Shown here: positions 1 through 9,278 of the stretch, piece after piece
Layout of the letters: the number at the start of each line of letters is the position of its first letter
Numbering within the stretch: position 1 is the first letter of the stretch
DNA from: Mesobacillus jeotgali
Lineage (GTDB): Bacteria > Bacillota > Bacilli > Bacillales > Cytobacillaceae
Length of the DNA: 64,000 nt
Reading direction: 5' to 3'
NCBI RefSeq assembly: GCF_900166585.1
Contig: NZ_FVZC01000009.1
Coordinates: 1,499,444-1,563,443, forward strand
The notes under the pieces: model-generated
The model's database searches: none
What the model saw: only the letters and a program-made list of their open reading frames with translations
What the model was told of the DNA's origin: nothing
Translations under genes and position numbers: made by a program

Positions 1-162
1 GATAAACTAGAAGAAGAATTAAAAACCCGTGCTGGCCAGGTTGAAGAAAAATTAAAAGAGGAAGCACCGAAGTGGAAAAAGGTTTTTGAACAAATGCAGG
101 ACGACGCCGGAAAAGTCGGCGATAAAGTCAGAGATAAATTTCGCGAATGGCAAGGACAATAA
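1..162 (+). CDS. C-terminal part of a charged, helical small protein (YtxH-like)
   Basis: The window opens inside this gene; 53 codons remain before TAA. The visible part is very rich in Lys and Glu with regularly spaced hydrophobics, predicting a long amphipathic or coiled helix, and ends in a Trp-Gln-Gly-Gln tail. This composition resembles the C-terminal part of YtxH-type general stress proteins of Bacillus, but the N-terminal membrane segment that would confirm that is outside the window. The reading frame is certain because it is open from base 1 and ends just before a strong terminator. Confidence 0.6.
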   Translation, partial: DKLEEELKTRAGQVEEKLKEEAPKWKKVFEQMQDDAGKVGDKVRDKFREWQGQ

Positions 163-170
163 AGATAAAA

Positions 171-203
171 AGAGAGCAGCTTAAGTAGTTGCTCTCTTTT
201 TGT
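171..203 (+). terminator. Rho-independent terminator of the first gene
   Basis: An AGAGAGCA arm and its TTGCTCTCT complement are separated by a short loop and followed by a T run. It lies nine bases after the stop codon. Confidence 0.8.
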
Positions 204-252
204 CCATGCACTTCAATTATGGTTATTACTTACCCCGTTTAATAATAAGGCT

Positions 253-810
253 TCAAAACGTCTTGGAATAAATGCAGGTATCCGGAATTTCACCACTAAC
301 TGAAACGGAATCATTTTTTAATATGGCATCTAGAGAAAATCCGAGCTTTTGGGGAATTGCCCTGCTCTTAATGTTTAAGGAATCACATCTAATTTCGATT
401 CTGCGGGCCTTAAGCTCCCTTACTGCAAATTCTGTGATGCCTTTCACTGCCTCTGTTATATAGCCTTGGCCACTATAACGCGAGTCAATCCAATAACCGA
501 TTTCGAATTTTGGGACATCCCAATTAATTCTGTGTAAACCTGATGACGCCACAAATTCCCCTGTATCTTTTTTGAATACAAGCAGCCTAAGATCAGAGCG
601 ATCCAAAAACTTCAAGTAGCCCTGCCGGATTACGACTTCTGTTTCTTCAACACTTTGTTCCTTTTGGGCGAATGGCATCCATGGTTGAAGTTCTTTTAAA
701 GAAGCATTAATGGACTCGCATGTAACAGCACCATCACCTGGCTTAGGCATCCTGATCAGCAATCTGTCTGTTTCAAATTCACTTGGGAACTCTAATAAAA
801 TAGGATTCAT
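253..810 (-). CDS. GNAT acetyltransferase, RimJ/RimL type
   Basis: 185 aa, the usual length for ribosomal-protein-type N-acetyltransferases. The start (ETDRLLIRMP, residues 13-22) is the typical beginning of this subfamily. An acetyl-CoA binding stretch is visible around residues 107-128 (YSGQGYITEAV), and a QKLGF motif around 155 matches the family's EKLGF. It probably acetylates a protein N-terminus or small molecule in the cytosol; the substrate cannot be read from sequence. A GAGGGGATAG ribosome-binding site precedes the ATG. It stands alone between terminators. Confidence 0.85.
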   Translation of the reverse strand: MNPILLEFPSEFETDRLLIRMPKPGDGAVTCESINASLKELQPWMPFAQKEQSVEETEVVIRQGYLKFLDRSDLRLLVFKKDTGEFVASSGLHRINWDVPKFEIGYWIDSRYSGQGYITEAVKGITEFAVRELKARRIEIRCDSLNIKSRAIPQKLGFSLDAILKNDSVSVSGEIPDTCIYSKTF

Positions 811-848
811 ATATTCATCTATCCCCTCACTTATTTTCTGATAATTAA

Positions 849-876
849 AAAGGAGCGGTCAGCTCCGCCCCTTAAA
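849..876 (-). terminator. Terminator of the ABC exporter operon
   Basis: Reading the reverse strand, a GGGGCGGAGC / GCTCC hairpin is followed by TTTTTAATT just after the permease stop codon. Confidence 0.7.
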
Positions 877-885
877 TATTTCTCC

Positions 886-1830
886 TTAAATACTGATATC
901 CCTTTTTTGGAAGAAGAAAAAGGTTAGAAACATGAATATTGCGTAATATACAGCAAGTATCGAAAGTGAAATAGGCAATGTTATATTATCAAGGATCCTG
1001 TCTTGAAGAGCATAGACTGTCAAATCCAAATGAGGGAAAATCAAAAATTTGGCCCAAGTATATTTGTCAGCAAGCATCAAGATAATGCCTCCGAGGGTAG
1101 AAGAAAAGAAAAGAACAAATATGCCGATGCCCACCGCAAGAGCTTGACTTTTAAACAGCGTGGAAAGCATGAATGCGATAGTCATGACGATGAGAAGACT
1201 AGGGATAAAATAAAGCATCTTCAGCAGAAATTGTTCTCCAACCATAGCTACTTTTCTTCCTTCAAGCGTGATTTCAAAAATCTTCGTATTGAAATCTCCG
1301 CTGCCGAATAGAACCAATCCGATTATATAACCTGAAACAATCAGCGTTACGATCATTAATAATGCATAGATGATGACGGCTATGTACTTTGACAGCAGGA
1401 TTTTCCATCTCTGATGAGGGCGGATTAATAACTGCTTAATCGTTCCATCAGAAAATTCAGCAGCAACATTCGCACTTCCTACAACAACCACAAATAAAGT
1501 GACAAGAGAGCTGACACCGACAACAACATCATTCATGAAGTGCCAGTTAGTTTTGGCATTTGGATTGATATTTTCGTCCAGCATTTCCTTTGTTTGATCA
1601 ATTTGATTTTGCATCAGTACTTTTTCATCTTCCGAAGCAGATGCCATTTGGTTTTCAAGCATCTTTATTTCTTCCTCTGTATCCTGTCGCCAATTTGGAT
1701 TAGGGTCAGCACTAAACTTACTATAGATAATTCCAGCAATCAAAACAGCCAGGATAATAATAACCATGTAAATCCAGCTTGCCATTTTCCCGAAAACCTT
1801 CATTAATTCATTTTGGATTAACGCAATCAT
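886..1830 (-). CDS. ABC-2 type exporter permease
   Basis: 314 aa with about six hydrophobic segments. One lies at the N-terminus (about residues 19-38), followed by a large extracytoplasmic loop (about 40-100, Lys/Glu/Gln rich), then a block of membrane spans to the C-terminus. This is the BcrB/NatB-type arrangement of ABC-2 permeases. The ATG overlaps the stop of the upstream ATPase gene by four bases, so the two are translationally coupled and form one exporter. Substrates of such two-gene exporters include peptide antibiotics and ions; none can be assigned here. Confidence 0.85.
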   Translation of the reverse strand: MIALIQNELMKVFGKMASWIYMVIIILAVLIAGIIYSKFSADPNPNWRQDTEEEIKMLENQMASASEDEKVLMQNQIDQTKEMLDENINPNAKTNWHFMNDVVVGVSSLVTLFVVVVGSANVAAEFSDGTIKQLLIRPHQRWKILLSKYIAVIIYALLMIVTLIVSGYIIGLVLFGSGDFNTKIFEITLEGRKVAMVGEQFLLKMLYFIPSLLIVMTIAFMLSTLFKSQALAVGIGIFVLFFSSTLGGIILMLADKYTWAKFLIFPHLDLTVYALQDRILDNITLPISLSILAVYYAIFMFLTFFFFQKRDISI

Positions 1831-2768
1831 ATCATTTGCTCCTTTTTATCTTTATTTGTGATCTCAAGGAAGCGATCTTCCAATGTGGCTTTCACATTTA
1901 ATATTTCGTAAACATCAACATTATTTTCAACAAAGAGCTTATTTATCAAAGGTATTTGCTCTCTCCTCAAGGAAATAGTCAGTCGTGCGTCCTTTTTTGA
2001 AGTCACTTGTATATCTGGCAATTTCTCTGCCAATAGTTTGGCCGCCATAATTGGGTCTGATATTTCCACTTCAACTGTCCTTGCCTTCTTTGTCTCCAAT
2101 ATTTCGGTTTCATGCATGGAGGAAATATGTATCAGCTTCCCATATTCGATGATGGCAAATCGGTCACACATTAGCTGCATCTCAGATAATAAATGAGAGG
2201 AGACTAATACGGAAGTTCCCTGGTTAGCAAGCAGGCGCAAATAATCGCGAAATTCCCTGATTCCTTGAGGATCTAATCCATTTGTCGGTTCATCTAATAT
2301 AAGGATGGAAGGCTTATGCAAAATCGCTTGAGCCACTCCAAGCCGCTGTCGCATACCCAAAGAATATGTACGAACTTTATCATGGATCGCCTTCTCTAAA
2401 CCTACTAGCTCTGTAACTTCATTTATTCGCTCTTTTGTTACCTCGCTTTGTGCCATGCGGGCATAATGTCTCAGGTTCTTATATCCACTCAGGTACTTGT
2501 AAAACTCTGGATTTTCTACGATAGCACCCAATTCATTCATCGCTTCCGTAAATGACTGATCCAGGTCGTTCCCGTTTACCATTACTGTACCTCCAGAACG
2601 GTTAATCAGACTGACAATCATTCGGATTATGGTTGTCTTCCCGGCTCCATTGGGACCTAGAAGTCCAAATATCTCTCCTTTTTCCACTTTAAAGCTTACA
2701 TCATCAACGATTGTTTTTTTTCCAATCGTTTTAGTCAGTGACTTTACCTCTAACGCAAAATGAGACAT
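1827..2768 (-). CDS. ABC transporter ATPase (BcrA/NatA-like)
   Basis: 313 aa. Walker A GPNGAGKTT is near residue 40, the signature YSLGMRQRLG near 140 and Walker B ILILDEPTNGLDP near 160, with an H-loop in LVSSHLLSEM. The last 90 residues form the extra C-terminal domain seen in BcrA-like drug-export ATPases. AGAGGAGATTTT precedes the ATG. It is the first gene of a two-gene operon with the permease and powers that exporter at the inner face of the membrane. Confidence 0.92.
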   Translation of the reverse strand: MSHFALEVKSLTKTIGKKTIVDDVSFKVEKGEIFGLLGPNGAGKTTIIRMIVSLINRSGGTVMVNGNDLDQSFTEAMNELGAIVENPEFYKYLSGYKNLRHYARMAQSEVTKERINEVTELVGLEKAIHDKVRTYSLGMRQRLGVAQAILHKPSILILDEPTNGLDPQGIREFRDYLRLLANQGTSVLVSSHLLSEMQLMCDRFAIIEYGKLIHISSMHETEILETKKARTVEVEISDPIMAAKLLAEKLPDIQVTSKKDARLTISLRREQIPLINKLFVENNVDVYEILNVKATLEDRFLEITNKDKKEQMI

Positions 2769-3042
2769 AAAATCTCCTCTTTCCCTTAAAAATATACTTT
2801 GTTAAAATTCAAAATTGATTATGAAATCAATAGTGTCTATATATCAAAGCGAGATATTAAAAAAATCACGTATGCGATTCTATAGATTAATACGATGAAA
2901 ATTGTAAAAAGTTCCAAAAAAGCAAGAAAAGATTTCTATACCCACCGATAGACCTGTATATTGCCAACGGTTAATACAAACGATATAAATGATATTCCGG
3001 TGAATATCCAGCGTTTCAAAAATCCAATCATGAGGTGATTGT

Positions 3043-3195
3043 ATGAGTTATAAAGATCATTTGGATCCACACTCACAACTATTCCACCACACTTGGACTA
3101 GGCGGAAGCATACCAATTCGCAAGTCAATGGTGAAACCCAGGTAACAAAAAACACTATACTTGCGAGAAGTAATGCGAAAGCGCACCGTTTTTGA
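3043..3195 (+). CDS. YpzG-like small protein
   Basis: 50 aa, starting at an ATG preceded by GAGGTGATTGT. The sequence begins MSYKDHLDPHSQLFHHTW and contains QVNGETQ, matching my recollection of the small YpzG-like family of Bacillus, which is found in spore-formers and has no assigned function. It is rich in His, Lys and Asn with no membrane segment. Its stop is shortly followed by a strong hairpin, so it is a complete transcription unit. Confidence 0.75.
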   Translation: MSYKDHLDPHSQLFHHTWTRRKHTNSQVNGETQVTKNTILARSNAKAHRF

Positions 3196-3213
3196 ATTTT
3201 TGAAACAAAAAAA

Positions 3214-3242
3214 GGAAAAGACGCTCTATGCGTCTTTTCCAG
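3214..3242 (+). terminator. Terminator after the YpzG-like gene
   Basis: GGAAAAGACGC and GCGTCTTTTCC form a perfect 11-bp stem with a 5-nt loop. There is no strong T run on the plus strand but an A-rich flank, so it may also serve the reverse strand. Confidence 0.65.
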
Positions 3243-3295
3243 CTATATTTTTCTTTTCTATAATAGAAAATCAAATTAGCAAAAGGCTTGAAAAT

Positions 3296-4123
3296 TTAGA
3301 GAAAGATAAAATATATAACTCCAGCTAGGATGATTCGATAAATCGCAAACGGCATTAACTTAATTTTGTCAATGAGTTTTAGGAAGAATCGAATGAACAA
3401 TAATGCAAATACAAATGCACTAATGAATCCCACCGCGAAAAAAGGCAAGGCATCCATGGTAAAATACTGCCAATTTTTCAATAAAGAAATCGCACTGGCA
3501 CCAAGCATGATTGGTACCGCCATAATGAAAGTGAAATCAGAAGCTGCACGGTGGCCTAAACCGAGCAGTACGCCACCAGCAATAGTCGATCCAGACCTCG
3601 AAAAGCCCGGCCATAAGCCCATACATTGGAATAATCCGACACCAAGAGCCTGCTTATAGCTAATCTGATCAACGTCTTCAGTCTTAAGGACTCTTGGATG
3701 CAAACGGTCAGCAATAATCATCAGGATAGCCCCTAATACAAGCCCGATCACGACGGTCTCCACAGAAAACAAATGCTCGTCAATATAGTCCTCGAATAAA
3801 ACGCCAATCACCCCTGCAGGAATCAAGCCTACAATTACTTTTGAAAGACTTAGCCTTCCGTTAGAGTCAGTGATTGAAACTCCTTTTTGTAAACCTAATA
3901 AGTTAAGAAATCTGTCTTTGAAAACTATGACCACTGCGAGTATAGAACCTAATTGAATGACAACTTTAAAGGTGTTCGCAACCGGTTCTGTAAATAATTC
4001 TTTCGAGTGCAGCAGCAAGTCATCAACAATAATCATATGCCCTGTAGACGAAACAGGCGCAAATTCAGTTAATCCTTCTACTAATCCCAGTATGAATGCT
4101 ACAAATAATTCCCAAATATTCAT
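3296..4123 (-). CDS. uppP: Undecaprenyl-diphosphatase UppP/BacA
   Basis: 275 aa, full length for the family, with about eight membrane spans. Both signature regions are present: EGLTEFAPVSSTGH near residues 17-30 and PGFSRSGSTI near 173. The enzyme dephosphorylates undecaprenyl diphosphate at the membrane, recycling the lipid carrier for wall polymers, and gives some bacitracin tolerance. AAAGGAGCAAGAC lies before the ATG. Its neighbour upstream is a lipid-linked glycosylation cluster that uses the same carrier, a plausible functional link. Confidence 0.95.
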   Translation of the reverse strand: MNIWELFVAFILGLVEGLTEFAPVSSTGHMIIVDDLLLHSKELFTEPVANTFKVVIQLGSILAVVIVFKDRFLNLLGLQKGVSITDSNGRLSLSKVIVGLIPAGVIGVLFEDYIDEHLFSVETVVIGLVLGAILMIIADRLHPRVLKTEDVDQISYKQALGVGLFQCMGLWPGFSRSGSTIAGGVLLGLGHRAASDFTFIMAVPIMLGASAISLLKNWQYFTMDALPFFAVGFISAFVFALLFIRFFLKLIDKIKLMPFAIYRIILAGVIYFIFL

Positions 4124-4246
4124 TTAATGTCTTGCTCCTTTAAAAATATATTTTCAGAAGCTATTGCCCAGAATCGATATTAATAGCGGCAAAAGCCGAA
4201 TGCACTCTTTCAGTTTTAACTTTTTTTATATATTTAGTCAAATAAA

Positions 4247-4272
4247 AAAAGCAGCCTCAAGAGCTGCAATTT
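4247..4272 (-). terminator. Terminator of the glycosylation operon
   Basis: On the reverse strand GCAGC-TCTTGAG-GCTGC is followed by TTTTTTTATTTG. It overlaps the last codons of the GtrA gene. Confidence 0.75.
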
Positions 4273-4751
4273 TTGTTTTCTTTGAATACAAATAATTTTT
4301 GTCCAAAAAAATTAGTAATAGTGTAGATGATAGACCCCAAAAAGATCGCAATATTGTCCAAGTCCATAAAGCGCAAATAAATATCGGCGCTATTTAGCAT
4401 TTTTGTTAAGCTGTGACTGAGCGAGAAAGAAACAAAGTAGCTGGCCAAAACAATAAAAATAAATTTAGATGCACCAACCATTATGGGGACTTGGCTTCGG
4501 AAGGTAAACCTTCTATTTAAAAGGAAACTGACAGAAGCACCTACTGTGTTACCTGTGAAGGTAGCCTGCCAATATGACCATTCAAGCCCGTTTTTTAACA
4601 GTAGCATCAAGCCCATCCCGATAAAAGTATTAAGTACGCCAACTAAAAGGAACCTTAAGAACGGAAGGCAGTTCGTAAAACGGATTCCAATCCACTTATT
4701 CAGCGGGTTAGTTGTTCTCAGATAGCTTCCGTGTTTCAACGATTGACTCAT
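4257..4751 (-). CDS. GtrA family membrane protein
   Basis: 164 aa with four predicted membrane spans; FLLVGVLNTFIGMG (about residues 35-48) and SFLLNRRFTF (about 94-103) are typical of GtrA proteins. GtrA-type proteins are thought to move undecaprenyl-linked sugars across the membrane. The gene begins inside the end of the upstream GT2 gene (44-nt overlap), so the two are coupled. It lacks an enzymatic domain. Confidence 0.9.
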   Translation of the reverse strand: MSQSLKHGSYLRTTNPLNKWIGIRFTNCLPFLRFLLVGVLNTFIGMGLMLLLKNGLEWSYWQATFTGNTVGASVSFLLNRRFTFRSQVPIMVGASKFIFIVLASYFVSFSLSHSLTKMLNSADIYLRFMDLDNIAIFLGSIIYTITNFFGQKLFVFKENKNCSS

Positions 4752-5742
4752 ACTCCGCCCCTTCCCTATTCACCAATCTTCTTGGTACCGGCAGGTTAAA
4801 CAAGTCAACATCTATAATAAATTTTGGCCTGCGCTTGGTTTCTTTATAAATTTTTCCAATATATTCACCAACCAGCCCAAGTGCTATCAGTTGCAGTCCG
4901 CCTATTAGCCAGATGGATGTAATCAAGGATGTCCACCCAAGTTCTGTATCTCCGAAATACTTTAAAGCTAAAAAATAAATTCCAAAAATCAGGCTTACAA
5001 TGAAAGAAAGGCATCCTACAAGCATAACAATCCTGATTGGGGTAACTGAAAATGATGTTATTCCATCAAAGGCGAATGCCAGCATTTTTTTCAAGGGATA
5101 TTTTGTTTCGCCCGCAAGCCTTTCCTTTCTTTCATAATATACATTTGCAGAATTGAACCCAATTAATGGTACAATCCCACGTAAAAACATATTGCTCTCA
5201 GCGAAATGCTCCAATTCTTCGACCGCACGCCTGCCCATCAGTCGGAAGTCGGCATGGTTAAAGACTAATTTGACTCCAAGCTTGTCCATTAACTTATAAA
5301 AACCTTCGGCGGTGAACCGCTTGAAGAATGTATCCGATTCTCTGCTGCTCCTTACTCCATAAACAACTTCGTAGCCTTCAATGTATTTTTTCACCATTTC
5401 ATTTATTGCATCGACATCATCCTGAAGGTCCGCATCGATGGTCACCATACAATCTGAAGACATTTTTGCAGAAAATAGACCCGCGAGCAAGGCATTTTGA
5501 TGTCCGACATTTCGTGATAGCTTTAACCCTTTTATCATCTCGTTTTTAAGGCTCGCTTTATAAATCATATGCCAGGTACTGTCTTTGCTCCCGTCATCAA
5601 CAAAGAGTATTTTACTTTTATCTGAAACCATTTTTCCTATTATCATCTGTTCAAGCTTTGCCTTCAGCTGTTCAATCGTTTCTCCCAAAACTTCTTGCTC
5701 GTTGTAGCAGGGAACAATAATCGTTAAAATTGGAATATTCAT
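4708..5742 (-). CDS. Family 2 glycosyltransferase, dolichyl-phosphate-sugar synthase type (YkoT/CsbB-like)
   Basis: 344 aa. The GT-A fold is marked by VPCYNEQ near residue 10, FVDDGSKDST near 49 and the metal-binding DADLQDD near 103; two C-terminal membrane spans lie around 235-255 and 270-290. Such enzymes transfer a sugar from a nucleotide donor to undecaprenyl phosphate. AAGGAGGCC lies nine bases before the ATG. With the GtrA protein and the large membrane protein upstream it forms a three-component glycosylation system: charger, flippase and periplasmic-side transferase. Confidence 0.93.
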   Translation of the reverse strand: MNIPILTIIVPCYNEQEVLGETIEQLKAKLEQMIIGKMVSDKSKILFVDDGSKDSTWHMIYKASLKNEMIKGLKLSRNVGHQNALLAGLFSAKMSSDCMVTIDADLQDDVDAINEMVKKYIEGYEVVYGVRSSRESDTFFKRFTAEGFYKLMDKLGVKLVFNHADFRLMGRRAVEELEHFAESNMFLRGIVPLIGFNSANVYYERKERLAGETKYPLKKMLAFAFDGITSFSVTPIRIVMLVGCLSFIVSLIFGIYFLALKYFGDTELGWTSLITSIWLIGGLQLIALGLVGEYIGKIYKETKRRPKFIIDVDLFNLPVPRRLVNREGAEYESIVETRKLSENN

Positions 5743-5760
5743 GAATTGGCCTCCTTGGTG

Positions 5761-7431
5761 TTATAAAACTTCATAGAGGTAAATTTTCCAGGCACTGGAC
5801 TCAGAGTTGAAAATCTTATCAAGTTTCAAATTATTTTCCATTGCATTATCGATCGGGACAGAAGAAAAGATATATTCTCCACCCAATTGTTTTAGTTGCG
5901 CAGTATTGATATCCAGATTCCTTATCCTTTTTTTAGAGTTTTTCTTGAACATATAATGCTTGCCCAATTCATCGGTAAAAAGGTAACAACGCCCTCCCCA
6001 TTGATCAAAATAAATTCGGATCTGTTTATTTTTATCTAGCTCGTTTTCAATTATTTTCCGGAACTGATATTTGTAACTTAAAGGATAAAAATTATTATAG
6101 GTATCCAAAGTGTAAAAACCATTATACTGGGCGATGGCGGGATGGAGCCCAATATGCGCAATCCGATAGCTGCTTTGAGGTTTACCGATATGGTCTCTTA
6201 TTTTTTCAAATTGTTCCCCTGCAAAAAATTCCCTTACACTCGGCTTTTTGCTATAGACTATTTCTTCATTGGTTAACAATAATAAGGTGATTTGTGCTGC
6301 AATTAACAAAGGAACAGCTCTTCTCATTCGCTTGTTTTCCCAGAGGATTCCCAGACCAGCGGCAAAGAGGATATAAAGGATCAACGGTCGCAAAAAATGA
6401 AATCTGGCAAAATTAAAGGTATCCATGAAATGGAACCTTTCGGTTAAAGGAAGCCACCCTTTATAAAACCAAAATGCGTACCATGCTGATAAGACAATAT
6501 TTAACAGGAATAAAACTGTAAAAACGCCCTCTTGTTTCCACTTCCTATGCTTCCATATTAAAATCATGGCTGTCATAATGACCGGCAGGATGATAAACGT
6601 ATGAACAGTCATGACATGGGTGTGACCATAGATAAAGTTTTTTAAGGTCAGCTTTACAGAATGAAGGAACGTCAAACGTGCGTGAAAATATTCATCCCTG
6701 CTATTAGGAACTCCATCAAACAGGAAAGAGTAGACAAGTCTATAATCTGTAATCAGGAAGACTGCTGTCATATAGACGATAGCGAGCAAAAAGCGCCAGT
6801 TGAAATCTTTGCATCGGATAACATCCCTTAGCCAAAGAATTCCCATTGCGCATAGAAAAAAGAAAAATCCTAAAACAATACTAGAGTAAAATGGCAAGAG
6901 CGTAAGAGTAAGATAGGAAGTCCACTTTCCTTTGCCCTGTCTGATATGCAGAAAAGCCCACAAAGCCAAAGGCATTCCCAAAGTACTCAGCATTCCTGAC
7001 GGCCAAAACGGGGTTAAGGCAAATGCCAATCCGGTTCCTATTCGAATCAGGTATTTATCTGGCGCGGTAATAAAATGGTCCTTTAATAGCAAATACATTC
7101 CCAGGAATGCAAAAAACCTGGTGATAGCCTGGCTTATTCCATAGGCTGTCATTACTGGGAACCAAACATAAAGCCAAACAATCAGGCTGAATTCCGTCCC
7201 AAGAGCATTTCTGGGAAGTCCGTTAATGACTTGAGGAATATCAGATTTTACTGATCCGGAAATTTGACCACTCTCAGCAAGAATCTTATACCAAGCTAAA
7301 TTAGAATCCAGATTGTCATGGACCCGGATATGGGCTTCTTCTCCCAATATAAAGTACGGCGATACAAAGAGTGAAATCACGATTAGCGATAGTATGATGA
7401 ATTTACTCTCTTTATCCTGCATATAAGACAA
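5761..7431 (-). CDS. Large polytopic membrane protein, YkoS/DUF6044-like
   Basis: 556 aa with roughly ten to twelve hydrophobic segments and a soluble C-terminal part of about 170 residues. I recall B. subtilis YkoS (DUF6044) as similar in size and as a neighbour of the GT2 gene ykoT. The architecture, many spans plus an outer-face domain, resembles membrane glycosyltransferases that use lipid-linked sugars, so it may be the transferase of the cluster; this is inference. The start is a TTG behind GAGGTG; an ATG three codons later is the alternative. It is the first gene of the operon. Confidence 0.75.
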   Translation of the reverse strand: MSYMQDKESKFIILSLIVISLFVSPYFILGEEAHIRVHDNLDSNLAWYKILAESGQISGSVKSDIPQVINGLPRNALGTEFSLIVWLYVWFPVMTAYGISQAITRFFAFLGMYLLLKDHFITAPDKYLIRIGTGLAFALTPFWPSGMLSTLGMPLALWAFLHIRQGKGKWTSYLTLTLLPFYSSIVLGFFFFLCAMGILWLRDVIRCKDFNWRFLLAIVYMTAVFLITDYRLVYSFLFDGVPNSRDEYFHARLTFLHSVKLTLKNFIYGHTHVMTVHTFIILPVIMTAMILIWKHRKWKQEGVFTVLFLLNIVLSAWYAFWFYKGWLPLTERFHFMDTFNFARFHFLRPLILYILFAAGLGILWENKRMRRAVPLLIAAQITLLLLTNEEIVYSKKPSVREFFAGEQFEKIRDHIGKPQSSYRIAHIGLHPAIAQYNGFYTLDTYNNFYPLSYKYQFRKIIENELDKNKQIRIYFDQWGGRCYLFTDELGKHYMFKKNSKKRIRNLDINTAQLKQLGGEYIFSSVPIDNAMENNLKLDKIFNSESSAWKIYLYEVL

Positions 7432-7671
7432 ATCACATTACACCTCAAATTTTATATTCGCTTTAATAAGATTTGCACAACCAAAGAAAATATTCCCTTA
7501 ATTGTTAAAGTGCATATAATATGCTTTATTCAACTCTTTTCGAAGGTGACTTACAATTTTATTCAGGAGAAAATTTGATAGAGCGACAACTTATACGGAA
7601 AGAACTTTTTTCACAGGTATTTTCAACTAATCTTCAATTTTTATGTAATAAAGAGTTATCTCAGAAATGAA

Positions 7672-7707
7672 AAAAGCTGTACCAGTGGTGAACACCAGTA
7701 CAGCTTC
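7672..7707 (-). terminator. Terminator of the MFS gene
   Basis: On the reverse strand a long GCTGTAC / GTACAGC stem with internal CTGGTG/CACCAG pairing is followed by TTTTTTC. Confidence 0.8.
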
Positions 7708-7708
7708 T

Positions 7709-8953
7709 TTAACCCTCTTTTGTTAATTTCCCCTCTGCTTCCAATATAAAAAGATTTTTCTTGGATTGCAGGAAAACGATTGATGTCAAGACTACTGCCA
7801 GTAATAGACCGATAGCTGAGAATGCAATGGCTACTGTTTGCAGTTTTATTATTTCAGCCAAATACCCCAGAAGTAATGTTAACAAGATTTGAAGCATTGC
7901 CTGAAAAAATGCAAAAGCACTGCTGAATCTGCCCATCAAGTCTAACGGTACATTGTTTTGGAAAAAAGTTGTGTAGCCGGTAAACGAAAAGGGCGAGAAA
8001 AAACCGATGATAATGAAGCCAACAACAGCGACAGGAATACTCTCCGATGTAGCCAAATAAAACATTAAGTATCCGCCTACAGATAAAAAAGAGCCTAGTC
8101 CAAGCAGTGTTCTGGTTGATAGCCGATTTGCCAGTGCTGATACCGCAAAGGAACCGGCCACGTATCCAGCACCCGTAAGGCTCACCAGTAAGCCGTAATT
8201 TTTTTCTGATAAGCCGATGACCTGCTGTATAAAGGTTACTTCCTGTGAATCAAGTGTAAAGGATATCAGGGTAATGAATTGAAAAATTAAGAATACCACC
8301 ATAAATCCTGCAGCAGTTTTCCCAAAATCGATCACTGCCTTCCAATCCTCAGTTATCATTTTCAAAGTAATCGGGGCTCTATAGGATTCGTTCTTAAGTT
8401 CACCATCAACGTCTGGCAGAAAGTAGATAGCAACTGCACAGAAAAAGAAGGTTACAGAGTTAATATAAATGCTGGTATTAATACTTCCGTACATGATAAG
8501 CAAACCTGATACGCTTGGTCCGACAAGCATTGCTCCTGATGCTGCGAATGAAAAGATGGAATTGAACTTTTTTCTCTTTTCGGGTGGTACAAGCTTCGCT
8601 ATGTAAGTTTCAGATGTGGGGCCAAAAAAGGCTCCAGCTATATTTGTCAATAACATGATGAGGTAAATTGGAACAAGTGATGTGAAAAAAGGAATGATTG
8701 CAATTAATATACCACGAAGAATATCAATCAAAATCATCAATCTTCTTTTATTTACGCGATCGATGACGCTCCCGGCCCAGGTATTGGTCAACAAGATTGC
8801 CAGCGGCCTGATGATGAACAATCCGGCAATGGCTGCTGCAGAGCCAGTGATCTTTAATACCAATATGTTTATTGCCACAAAATAAATCCAGTTGCCAATG
8901 TTGGAAATCCCTATTCCCAGAATCAATAAGATGGGATTTTTCCATCCCTTCAA
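7709..8953 (-). CDS. MFS exporter (MFS_3, macrolide/siderophore-efflux type)
   Basis: About 414 aa with twelve predicted spans. WAGSVIDRVNKRRLM (near residues 50-65) is the loop 2-3 signature of the MFS_3 subgroup, which contains macrolide-efflux and enterobactin-export proteins. I place the start at the TTG at 8953 because AGGAGGGG lies seven bases before it; an ATG eight codons earlier is in frame but sits before that site. It probably extrudes a small molecule by proton antiport; the substrate is unknown. It is monocistronic. Confidence 0.85.
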   Translation of the reverse strand: MKGWKNPILLILGIGISNIGNWIYFVAINILVLKITGSAAAIAGLFIIRPLAILLTNTWAGSVIDRVNKRRLMILIDILRGILIAIIPFFTSLVPIYLIMLLTNIAGAFFGPTSETYIAKLVPPEKRKKFNSIFSFAASGAMLVGPSVSGLLIMYGSINTSIYINSVTFFFCAVAIYFLPDVDGELKNESYRAPITLKMITEDWKAVIDFGKTAAGFMVVFLIFQFITLISFTLDSQEVTFIQQVIGLSEKNYGLLVSLTGAGYVAGSFAVSALANRLSTRTLLGLGSFLSVGGYLMFYLATSESIPVAVVGFIIIGFFSPFSFTGYTTFFQNNVPLDLMGRFSSAFAFFQAMLQILLTLLLGYLAEIIKLQTVAIAFSAIGLLLAVVLTSIVFLQSKKNLFILEAEGKLTKEG

Positions 8954-9278
8954 GCAAACCCCTCCTGATATAGACAAAAGTTGTCGGAATATACCTAACT
9001 AATTCTCTTTCATCCTATCGGGAACTTCCAAAAGTTTCAAGTACCTATCTAAATTTAATTACAAAAAATACCAAATTAATTCAAGAGTCACAATTTGTTC
9101 ATAAAAAATTTCCCAATAAAAAATCAATGGAATATGCTCTATACCCGCATTTTAAGCTCTCTTAAACTAAGGATTTGGTAGTTACATATATTTACCACCT
9201 TCTCCACGACAATTTACCCATTTATAACATTGGTATATTACTTATAATGGTATATAGATTCGATAAGGAGCTGAAAGC
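8954..9278. other. Intergenic region between divergent genes
   Basis: This AT-rich 325-bp stretch holds the MFS ribosome-binding site at one end and, at the other, a TATAAT-like -10 (9243-9248) and the GGAG site of the FtsH-like gene. I see no ORF, hairpin or repeat otherwise. Confidence 0.5.
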
